Assembly (NCBI GenBank): GCA_947253615.1
Contig: CAMYAA010000100.1
Coordinates: 1-5,362, forward strand
Length of the DNA stretch: 5,362 nt
Direction: 5' to 3'
Source of the DNA: an uncultured Sutterellaceae bacterium
GTDB taxonomy: Bacteria > Pseudomonadota > Gammaproteobacteria > Burkholderiales > Burkholderiaceae_F
Under the pieces are notes generated by a model, which was not told the DNA's origin, made no database searches, and worked only from the letters and a program-made list of their open reading frames with translations. Below are positions 1 to 5,116 of the stretch, one piece after another. Within the stretch, counting starts at the first letter, position 1; each line of letters begins with the position of its first letter. The translations under genes were made by a program, and so were the position numbers.

Positions 1-51
1 AGATCTACACACTGCATATCGGCGGCAGCGTCAGATGTGTATAAGAGACAG
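1..51 (+). other. Illumina Nextera i5 adapter (non-genomic)
   Basis: This is library adapter, not chromosome. Bases 1-10 match the end of the P5 oligonucleotide. Bases 11-18 (ACTGCATA) match what I recall as Nextera i5 index N506/S506. Bases 19-32 match the Nextera read-1 linker with one mismatch (G instead of T at base 22). Bases 33-51 are the exact 19-base Tn5 mosaic end AGATGTGTATAAGAGACAG. The order P5 tail, index, linker, mosaic end is that of a sequencing construct and would not occur in a resident Tn5 element. Real sequence begins at base 52. Translated leftward, the mosaic end supplies the false residues LSLIHI and a false stop; translated rightward it gives the false start MYKRQ. Confidence 0.97.
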
Positions 52-1005
52 GTATTGGGCTTCCCAACCGAGGAGGGTTTTAGCCAAGCTAGGATCGGCC
101 CAGTTGGCGGCAATGTCGCCCGCACGGCGTGCTTGGATACGATAGGGGATGGTTTTGCCCGAGGCTTTTTCAAAGGCTTTGACGACTTCGAGGACGCTAT
201 AGCCCTTGCCGCAACCGAGATTAATGGCCTTCCAACCTTCATGGTTGAGGGCGTAGTCGAGGGCTTTGACGTGGCCTCGTGCGAGATTGACGACGTGGAT
301 GTAGTCACGAACGCCGGTGCCGTCTGGCGTTGGATAATCGTTCCCGAAGACTTGAAGTTCTTTGAGTCGACCGTGGGCTACGCGGGCGATGTAGGGCATG
401 AGGTTATTGGGGATGCCGTTCGGATTTTCGCCGATAAGACCACTCGGGTGAGCGCCAATGGGGTTGAAGTAGCGTAAGGCAATAAAGGAGAGTGTCGGAT
501 TTGCCGAGACGGTATCTTTGAGGATCTTTTCGATCATCAATTTACTTTGCCCATAAGGGTTTGTGGCCTCTTGTAAGGGGCTCTCTTCGGTCAACGGCAA
601 ATGCTCTGGGTTACCGTACACGGTCGAGGAGGAGCTAAAGATTAAGGTGTTGACCTTTTTTGCCTTCATGGCCTTTAAGAGGGCAATACTGCCACCGACG
701 TTATTGTCGTAGTACTCGACGGGCTTTTCGACGGACTCACCGACAGCCTTGAGTCCAGCGAAATGAATGACGGCCGTGATGGCTTCTTTTTCAAGAATGG
801 CTTCGAGGGCTTGTTGATCGCGAATGTCTGCGCGATAGCAGGGCAATCGTTGACCGGTGAGCTTTTCCAGGGCGTCGAGCACGCTCGGTTGCGCGTTAGA
901 GAAGTTATCGACGATGACGGGCTGATAGCCAGCTTGGACGAGTTCAACCGCGGTATGCGAGCCGATAAAGCCAGCGCCCCCGGTGAGTAAGATACGTTGA
1001 GTCAT
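52..1005 (-). CDS. galE: UDP-glucose 4-epimerase GalE, C-terminus missing
   Basis: GalE interconverts UDP-galactose and UDP-glucose with bound NAD+ in the cytoplasm (Leloir pathway; precursor supply for surface sugars). It is an extended short-chain dehydrogenase. Visible landmarks are the NAD-binding glycine motif TGGAGFIGSH (residues 8-17), the catalytic SSSSTVYG segment (S126 aligns with E. coli S124), YxxxK with Y151 and K155, NPIGAHPSG (181-189), the segment NNLMPYIARVAHG (200-212) and GTGVRDYIHV (229-238). N301 sits where E. coli has Y299. The 318 genomic codons lack about 20 C-terminal residues compared with the usual ~338; six further codons and the stop come from adapter. The ATG overlaps the upstream stop as TAATG, and AAGG lies 6 nt upstream (1012-1015), so translation is probably coupled to the DUF2721 gene before it. 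It is the last visible gene of the leftward operon. Function is secure from motifs. Confidence 0.96.
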
Positions 1006-1487
1006 TAAGAGCCTTGTTGAGTGGTTTTTGTCGTTGGGGTAAAAGCCTTCAAGCTTTTAACCGCTAAGGATAACGCATACAGGGAGATTTTCACTTCCAG
1101 GGAAAACAGTAAGCACGAGACGACAATGAGGGCCACCGCGATGACGAGCATGAGGGCGCAGAAATTGTCGAGGGATAATCCCAGAAAGGTTTGAAGAATG
1201 TTGGCGGTAACGAGAATGGCCGAAAACAAGCCCGACAAGGCCAAGAGAAGGGTCCCCTGACGCAAGAGGCGAATACGCTTGTAGATCAAGTGAATTTCTT
1301 TATCGATGTAGGGTTCAAAACGCACTTGGTCGGTGGCGCGTTTTTTCACGAGTTGACGAATACGATTCGTCGCGTGAATAAAGCGTGCAGTCATACAGAC
1401 CATCAACAAGCCAATCCCCGAAATTAAGGTAATCGGGGCGAGGGCATCATGGAGCATTCGGGTAAAGGTGCCGATATCCGCAATCAT
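1005..1487 (-). CDS. DUF2721 family membrane protein (second of pair)
   Basis: A 160-residue protein of the DUF2721 type, whose function is unknown to me. Three hydrophobic segments are visible, about residues 16-33, 77-98 and 107-130. Segment 1 begins with the LAPITLISGIGLL stretch typical of the family. Between segments 1 and 2 lies a charged cytoplasmic-looking stretch (35-76) with RFIHATNRIRQL, then a Glu/His/Arg-rich helix (KEIHLIYKRIRLLR) that matches the family's conserved E..L..R..L pattern. The tail (147-160) is polar. It resembles its upstream neighbour along its length, so the two look like a tandem duplication. The ATG overlaps the upstream stop as ATGA, and a full Shine-Dalgarno site lies 7 nt before it. 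Its own stop overlaps the galE start. No signal peptide is apparent. Family call is from recalled pattern; function is open. Confidence 0.82.
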   Translation of the reverse strand: MIADIGTFTRMLHDALAPITLISGIGLLMVCMTARFIHATNRIRQLVKKRATDQVRFEPYIDKEIHLIYKRIRLLRQGTLLLALSGLFSAILVTANILQTFLGLSLDNFCALMLVIAVALIVVSCLLFSLEVKISLYALSLAVKSLKAFTPTTKTTQQGS

Positions 1488-1984
1488 GATTGAGCCTCCT
1501 TCGTGGTTTGCCCTGCCGCCTCGTCTTGGGCAATGACGTCCTTCGGTAACGGTGGGAGGTGTTGAACCAATAAACGAATGGCGTTTTGGGAGAGCCCAAC
1601 TTCCAGACTTAATAACGCCATGGCGATCACCATCAAGAACAGAGCGAGCGCGAGCCAGGTAGCACTTAGGAGATGGAGTGAGACTTCAAAGAACGTCCCG
1701 AAGACGTTAGTGATCACGAGCAATCCTGAGCACACGGCTGAAAACGCGAGTGCAAGCATGCTGTAGCGTAAGAGTTTGGTTCGTTTGAAGATTAACTCAA
1801 TTTCATTATCGAGATGCGCGTCCTGTGTCAGGCCGATTTGTTCGCGCTCTTGGATGAGCATGCGAATACGATCGGTGCAGTGGTTATAGCGATTCACGAT
1901 ACAGAGTTTGACAAGACCAACCCCGGTAATGAGGGTAATTGGCGTCAACGCATTCGTCAAAATGGTTTGAAAATGAGTGATCAT
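1484..1984 (-). CDS. DUF2721 family membrane protein (first of pair)
   Basis: A 166-residue paralogue of the next gene. Shared positions include NALTPITLITGVGL versus DALAPITLISGIGL near the N-terminus, the NRYNHCTDRIRMLI versus ARFIHATNRIRQLV stretch after the first membrane segment, and the E..LIFKRTKLLR versus E..LIYKRIRLLR helix. Hydrophobic segments lie near residues 13-30, 75-98 and 105-127, followed by LSLEVGLS as in the family. The C-terminal ~25 residues are acidic/polar and differ between the copies. The start is an ATG 37 nt after the editing-protein stop, with GAG 6 nt upstream (1991-1993) as a modest ribosome site. The two similar proteins, made at linked rates, could form a hetero-oligomer; that is inference. 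Biochemical function is not known to me. Confidence 0.82.
   Translation of the reverse strand: MITHFQTILTNALTPITLITGVGLVKLCIVNRYNHCTDRIRMLIQEREQIGLTQDAHLDNEIELIFKRTKLLRYSMLALAFSAVCSGLLVITNVFGTFFEVSLHLLSATWLALALFLMVIAMALLSLEVGLSQNAIRLLVQHLPPLPKDVIAQDEAAGQTTKEAQS
1495..1501 (-). promoter_or_regulatory. Strong Shine-Dalgarno site for second DUF2721 gene
   Basis: On the minus strand this reads AAGGAGG, a full anti-16S match, 7 nt before the ATG at 1487. It lies inside the 3' end of the preceding coding region. It is clearly the strongest ribosome site in the window, so the second DUF2721 protein may be made at a higher rate than the first, whose site is only GAG. Confidence 0.8.
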
Positions 1985-2021
1985 GACTTTCTCGTTAACA
2001 AAAAGTTTTGGAGTAAGACTA

Positions 2022-2516
2022 TCAAAGAGCGTCGCGACGGAAATTCACTAACGGTGGATTCACAATGCGTCGGTAATCTTCCGTTTTGATAATGATGGAA
2101 CGATCGAGATGTCCTGCGTTAAAGGCCAATTCGTCATAACGTTCGTAGAGGTATGGGTCGGCAACGATTTCAAGGTCGGGGTGAAAACTCACGGGCGGTA
2201 CGGCGCCGAAGACGCATCCGGTTAATTCTCGGACTTCGTCAGGACTTGCTAACGAGGCACGACGGCCGCCAAGAGCGGTGGCGATCTTGGTCAGGTCGGC
2301 TTGTTGGTCGGCCGGCAAAATCGCGAGTACGTGTTTTTTGACTCCGTTTCCTTTGACGATTAGGCAGAGGGCTTTAGCGCCTTGACCTAATTCGGTGCCT
2401 CGAATTTCGGCAACGGATTGGCTAGTTTTTTCTGCAGCAGGATGTTCAAGGACACGAAATTGGGCGTGTCCCTCGGTAAAAAGCTCGCAGAGCTTTTCTA
2501 AAACATGATCGACCAT
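2022..2516 (-). CDS. YeaK-like trans-editing aminoacyl-tRNA deacylase (YbaK/ProX superfamily)
   Basis: A 164-residue free-standing editing domain of the YbaK/ProX superfamily, which hydrolyses mischarged aminoacyl-tRNAs in the cytoplasm. It closely resembles E. coli YeaK as I recall it, including IRGTELGQGAKAL, KGNGVKKHVLAIL, ADQQADL, LASPDEVRELTGCVFGAVPP, FNAGHLDRSIIIKT and the end LVNFRRDAL. K48 in GAKAL corresponds to the functionally important family lysine, and GAVPP (104-108) is the conserved pocket loop. The YeaK clade has been linked to removal of Ser/Thr mischarging, but substrate cannot be assigned here. Start: the frame is also open from a GTG at 2564 (16 more residues), but homology begins near the ATG at 2516 and neither has a good ribosome site; a GAG lies 11 nt before the ATG. 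It is the first gene of the leftward operon, 37 nt before the DUF2721 pair. Confidence 0.88.
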   Translation of the reverse strand: MVDHVLEKLCELFTEGHAQFRVLEHPAAEKTSQSVAEIRGTELGQGAKALCLIVKGNGVKKHVLAILPADQQADLTKIATALGGRRASLASPDEVRELTGCVFGAVPPVSFHPDLEIVADPYLYERYDELAFNAGHLDRSIIIKTEDYRRIVNPPLVNFRRDAL

Positions 2517-2590
2517 GATGGGTATAACTCGTTTTGGAATATTTTCTTTTTTGGTTGGGTTCACTGTCTACGCGAGCGAAGACCTCTAAA

Positions 2591-2620
2591 ATATTACGCT
2601 TGAATCATGAGGTTTGTCCT
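2591..2620 (-). promoter_or_regulatory. Candidate promoter for the yeaK-like operon
   Basis: On the minus strand a -35-like AGGACA (2615-2620, four of six consensus bases) and a -10-like TAATAT (2591-2596, four of six) are separated by 18 bp. Transcription would begin near 2584, about 68 nt before the preferred ATG at 2516 and only ~20 nt before the alternative GTG at 2564. The position is right for the four-gene leftward operon. The match is modest and other AT-rich hexamers lie nearby. Confidence 0.35.
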
Positions 2621-2642
2621 CGTGGAAACAAACCAATTTTTT
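2611..2642 (+). terminator. Hairpin plus T-tract in the divergent intergenic region
   Basis: GGTTTGT (2611-2617) pairs perfectly with ACAAACC (2628-2634). A further CC/GG pair closes a four-base TCGT loop with a two-base bulge, and AATTTTTT follows (2635-2642). This has the shape of a rho-independent terminator for rightward transcription, yet no rightward gene precedes it. It could stop antisense transcription out of the leftward operon, act as an attenuator for ruvX, or be an operator overlapping the leftward promoter. A second GGTTT (2646-2650) could compete for the AAACC arm. The rest of 2517-2715 shows no gene, and I see no convincing rightward promoter for ruvX. Confidence 0.4.
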
Positions 2643-2715
2643 AAGGGTTTGCAATTCTCAATAAAGATGCCTCACGACTCGGGGCACTTTCAGGCTAGTA
2701 CAGTGAGGACGATGA

Positions 2716-3117
2716 ATGGCTGATGAAGGATTAGTATTGTGTTTTGACTACGGTCTTGCTCGTATTGGCGTGGCTAAAGGTGCCACGATGTTGGGTGAGG
2801 CTGAGCCTTTAACGATCATTCATGCAAAAACGAAGCAAGCGCGTTGGGCGCAGATCGATGCGTTGATTGAAACGTGGGATCCGGATTTTTTAGTGATTGG
2901 TGTGCCGTATCACGAAGATGGGGTGCCCTGCGAGATGACGCCTGTGTGTCAGCGTTTTGGGCGTCAGCTCAGTGCGCGTACTCGACGTCATGTGTATGCG
3001 GTGGATGAACGCTATTCCTCAGCCGTTGTGGAGTCTCGTGAGCGTTATATTGACGACGAGGCGGCGGCTGTCATTTTGGATCAGTTTTTTCTAGAGCCTG
3101 AGCATACCCGCTTATAA
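2716..3117 (+). CDS. ruvX: RuvX/YqgF family Holliday junction resolvase-like nuclease
   Basis: A 133-residue RNase H-fold protein. The family (YqgF/RuvX) is described both as a Holliday junction resolvase and as a 16S rRNA maturation nuclease; the sequence cannot separate these roles. Landmarks are CFDYGLARIGVA (9-20, catalytic D11), FLVIGVP (58-64), VDERYSS (96-102, replacing the usual DERLTT) and IDDEAAAVIL (112-121, where D114 aligns with the third family acidic residue). The loop between ERYSSAVVESR and the last motif is about 12 residues shorter than in E. coli YqgF, where a Gly/Lys-rich stretch occurs. The ATG is chosen because GAGG lies 7 nt upstream (2705-2708). The usual partner yqgE is not upstream. 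The plsC-like gene follows with a 28-40 nt gap, so they may be co-transcribed. Confidence 0.93.
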   Translation: MADEGLVLCFDYGLARIGVAKGATMLGEAEPLTIIHAKTKQARWAQIDALIETWDPDFLVIGVPYHEDGVPCEMTPVCQRFGRQLSARTRRHVYAVDERYSSAVVESRERYIDDEAAAVILDQFFLEPEHTRL

Positions 3118-3118
3118 T
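3113..3118 (+). promoter_or_regulatory. Possible -10 element at the ruvX stop
   Basis: TATAAT, a full -10 consensus, overlaps the TAA stop of ruvX. With a 17-bp spacer the -35 position reads TCTAGA (3090-3095), only three of six consensus bases. It could drive the plsC-like gene independently from a site near 3125, but chance is a fair alternative because the codons Leu-stop create most of the hexamer. Confidence 0.25.
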
Positions 3119-3157
3119 GCGAGGGTTTTGTTGATTAATCTTTGAGTGTTCAAACAG

Positions 3158-4033
3158 ATGTTTAATACCGTACGTGGATGGACGCGCTTAGTGGGGCTCG
3201 TCATTTATATTTTGTTGGTTTATCTGACGGTGCTTTTGATTTTCCCGTGGGTTAACCAACGTCGTCGTCATCGTCTTATTAAGAGCATGGCTGCGCGCTT
3301 ACCCTGGGTATTAGGGATTGATGTGGTGATTGAGGGGAAAGTCCCGCGTGAGAGCTCGGCCAATGATGGGATTAATCCTCAGGGCGCGGGCTATCTTGTG
3401 GTTGCCAATCACATCGCTTTTGTGGACGTCTTTGTGCTTGATATGGTTTTACCGTGTCAGTTTGTGGCCAAAAAAGAAATTGCGTCTTGGCCGATTTTCG
3501 GCACGATTTGCAAAGGGATTGGTACGCTTTTCATCGATCGCAAACGTTTACGTTCGGTGATTGAACTCAATCAATTAATGGCCACGGGTTTAAATAGTGG
3601 TCGTAATGTGCTTTTCTTCCCAGAAGGGACGACGGCGGGCGGGATTGACTTATTACCCTTCCATGCGAATTTGTTTGAATGTGCCAAACAAGCTGAAGCG
3701 GATATTGTGCCGATTGCTTTGCATTACACCTTCAAAGGCGAGAAGACGACGCTGCCATCCTATGCAGGAAAGACCACGATGTGGACGGCCTTAAAGCGTA
3801 TTGTTTTCAATAACGGGATTGTGGCGCACGCCCAAGTGGGGGAAGTCATCAAGAACACCCCCGAGGCGACGCGTTTTAGTTTTTGTTTAGAGAGTTCCGC
3901 GCAGATTAGTCACTTACTGAACGTGACGGATCAAACGGCTCTGCGTGAAGCGCAGCGCCAAGCGGTGTTAGCTCAAAACGAAAAAGATAATGCTGAGGCT
4001 AAAGCCGAGGCCGAGGCCACGCCAGCGCGATAG
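3158..4033 (+). CDS. plsC: PlsC-family 1-acyl-sn-glycerol-3-phosphate acyltransferase
   Basis: A 291-residue inner-membrane acyltransferase of the LPLAT family. It probably transfers an acyl chain to lysophosphatidic acid to make phosphatidic acid; a lyso-ornithine-lipid acyltransferase is a less likely alternative. One hydrophobic segment lies at about residues 11-32. Catalytic NHxxxxD is N84-H85-D90; the block GTLFIDRKR is at 122-130 and FPEGTT at 154-159, then a conserved VPIALHY (184-190). A polar insert of about 15 residues (around 64-78) precedes the catalytic block. The last ~20 residues form an Ala/Glu/Lys-rich tail. Start: the frame opens at a GTG (3146) immediately after a TGA; I prefer the ATG at 3158, with GAG 11 nt before it, but both are possible. 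It ends at a strong terminator. Confidence 0.92.
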   Translation: MFNTVRGWTRLVGLVIYILLVYLTVLLIFPWVNQRRRHRLIKSMAARLPWVLGIDVVIEGKVPRESSANDGINPQGAGYLVVANHIAFVDVFVLDMVLPCQFVAKKEIASWPIFGTICKGIGTLFIDRKRLRSVIELNQLMATGLNSGRNVLFFPEGTTAGGIDLLPFHANLFECAKQAEADIVPIALHYTFKGEKTTLPSYAGKTTMWTALKRIVFNNGIVAHAQVGEVIKNTPEATRFSFCLESSAQISHLLNVTDQTALREAQRQAVLAQNEKDNAEAKAEAEATPAR

Positions 4034-4060
4034 CGTTAGCGCGTGATTGACCTTTTTCAT

Positions 4061-4101
4061 AGGACGAACCCGGGAAATCGATTCGTCCTTTTTTATTTTT
4101 T
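4061..4101 (+). terminator. Intrinsic terminator of the ruvX-plsC unit
   Basis: AGGACGAA (4061-4068) and TTCGTCCT (4082-4089) form a perfect 8-bp stem with a 13-nt loop containing CCCGGG. The run of six Ts (4089-4094), an A, then six Ts (4096-4101) follows. It is directional: read leftward, the hairpin is followed by A-rich sequence, so it does not serve apaH. The T-tract overlaps the apaH stop codon and last Lys codons. Confidence 0.88.
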
Positions 4102-4923
4102 AAAGGCCAAAGGATTGGACCAGCATGGGCAGGGGATACTGATGATTTCTCGCTTGGGCAAGATGGCCGCGGTGAGCGCTCCGCCCCAGAGGCAGCCCGT
4201 ATCGAGGGCAAGCACGTTTGGACGATTGACGAGACCGAGCGTGGACCAGTGTCCAAAGACAATGGGTTTTTGAATAGGTGTGCGATGAGCGTATTCAAAC
4301 CAAGGGACGAGATGCGTTGGCGTCACTTGAGGATTGTCTTTGTAGTGGTAATCGGGTTTGCCCGTTTTCTTGTCGACATAACGAAGTCGGGTGAGGGCAT
4401 TAAGAACGGCCTGAACCCGCAGAGAACCGTCGAGCTCGGGGGACCAATTGGAATTGCCGTACATGGTTTTGAGTTCGTCGCGCCACTGTGGGCTTTGCAG
4501 TCGTTCTTCGACGGCCTTGGCCTGGGCTTTCGCACAAGGCTCGTCCCACAAGGGGTGAATGCCCGCGTGGACAAAGAGGGCGTCCTCAGTATCGATTAAG
4601 AGGGGACGTGAGCGGACCCAATCGAGGAGTGCTTCCGAATCGGGGGCTTCCAAAATCGGGGTGATGGTATCTTTTGGGTGAGGCTCTCGGACCCCCGCTG
4701 CGACAGCGAGCAGGTGTAAATCGTGATTGCCCAAGAGGGTTTGGGCACGTTCGCCCAAAGCCATGACGCGGCGCAAGACGCCGAGTGAGTCGGGTCCTCG
4801 ATTCACGATGTCCCCGAGAAACAACAGGGGAATATCTTGAGGAAGGCGTTCGAGAAGGGCATCAAGACTTTCTAAACAACCTTGAACGTCACCAATGGCG
4901 ATAATTTTGCGATCAGAGAGCAT
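4093..4923 (-). CDS. apaH: Symmetrical bis(5'-nucleosyl)-tetraphosphatase (Ap4A hydrolase)
   Basis: ApaH hydrolyses diadenosine tetraphosphate to two ADP and, in E. coli, can also remove nucleoside-tetraphosphate caps from RNA. It is a metal-dependent calcineurin-like phosphoesterase of the cytoplasm. All family motifs are present in order: GDVQGC (11-16), GDIVNRGPDS (37-46), GNHD (65-68), HAG (119-121), FGHW (223-226) and DTGC (241-244). Length (276) agrees with the family's ~280. The ATG is the only sensible start, since the next Met is at 54; it has no clear Shine-Dalgarno site. The gene is convergent with plsC and divergent from galU. A perfect TATAAT lies ~50 bp upstream. In many Burkholderiales I recall plsC and apaH as neighbours, but in the same orientation. 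Confidence 0.96.
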   Translation of the reverse strand: MLSDRKIIAIGDVQGCLESLDALLERLPQDIPLLFLGDIVNRGPDSLGVLRRVMALGERAQTLLGNHDLHLLAVAAGVREPHPKDTITPILEAPDSEALLDWVRSRPLLIDTEDALFVHAGIHPLWDEPCAKAQAKAVEERLQSPQWRDELKTMYGNSNWSPELDGSLRVQAVLNALTRLRYVDKKTGKPDYHYKDNPQVTPTHLVPWFEYAHRTPIQKPIVFGHWSTLGLVNRPNVLALDTGCLWGGALTAAILPKREIISIPCPCWSNPLAFKK

Positions 4924-4973
4924 GAGCTAACGAGTATCCAGCGGAAAGGCAATCAACAAAAGGGTGTTTTTCG

Positions 4974-4979
4974 ATTATA
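4974..4979 (-). promoter_or_regulatory. apaH -10 element
   Basis: Reading leftward this is TATAAT, a full consensus -10, giving a start of transcription near 4967 and a ~44-nt leader before the ATG. The -35 region at 16-18 bp is poor (ATTTCT at 17 bp), and there is no TG extension. The spacer holds the palindrome CGAGCTCG (4981-4988). An activator may compensate for the weak -35. Confidence 0.5.
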
Positions 4980-5035
4980 GCGAGCTCGTTTCGCTCAGAA
5001 ATGGGAGCGCGCGGTTCTTCTCGAGTTCGAGTGCG

Positions 5036-5083
5036 TCCTTGCTTGGATTTTTTCGTTAAAATGAACGCTCCTTCAAGCAAGGA
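5036..5083. repeat. 10-bp inverted repeat flanking the galU -10
   Basis: TCCTTGCTTG (5036-5045) and CAAGCAAGGA (5074-5083) are perfect inverted copies 28 bp apart. The probable galU -10 element lies between them, the left arm covers the -35 position and the right arm lies just after the expected start of transcription. This is the arrangement of a two-half-site operator. The spacing of arm centres is about 38 bp. Confidence 0.6.
5057..5062 (+). promoter_or_regulatory. Candidate galU -10 element
   Basis: TAAAAT (five of six consensus bases) would place the start of transcription near 5069 and give a leader of about 48 nt. No acceptable -35 is found at 16-18 bp, where the sequence is occupied by one arm of an inverted repeat. 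This suggests activator dependence or a different promoter. Confidence 0.4.
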
Positions 5084-5096
5084 TTGGTTTGCTTGA
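5073..5096 (+). repeat. Hairpin in the galU leader
   Basis: TCAAGCAA (5073-5080) and TTGCTTGA (5089-5096) form a perfect 8-bp stem with an 8-base spacer, extendable by a G-U pair. It shares its left arm with the larger inverted repeat at 5036-5083, so the two structures exclude each other as DNA or RNA. It ends 20 bases before the galU ATG and has no T-tract, so it is not a terminator by itself. Confidence 0.6.
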
Positions 5097-5116
5097 CTCT
5101 CTGAGTGATAAAGACT

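Noticed and set aside
33..51. Tn5 mosaic end suggesting a resident transposon
   Set aside because: It is preceded by an index, linker and P5 tail in library order and no transposase follows, so it is sequencing adapter.
37..477. Plus-strand reading frame of 146 codons
   Set aside because: Its start lies in adapter (MYKRQ) and the rest is antisense to well-conserved galE.
675..947. Minus-strand 90-codon frame within galE
   Set aside because: Out-of-frame shadow of galE with a low-complexity Ser/Pro-rich translation.
2517..2564. N-terminal extension of the yeaK-like protein from a GTG at 2564
   Set aside because: The 16 extra residues are Lys/Pro-rich, lie outside the family's homology and lack a ribosome site; kept only as an alternative start.
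4022..4045. GCG/CGC-rich near-palindrome just after the plsC stop
   Set aside because: Pairing is short and imperfect and no T-tract follows; the clear terminator is at 4061-4101.
4249..4599. Plus-strand reading frame of 116 codons inside apaH
   Set aside because: It lies wholly antisense to apaH, which has all its motifs; no family pattern or ribosome site was seen.
5021..5032. Tandem TCGAGT x2 upstream of galU
   Set aside because: Two copies of a 6-mer next to a CTCGAG palindrome are too short to separate from chance.
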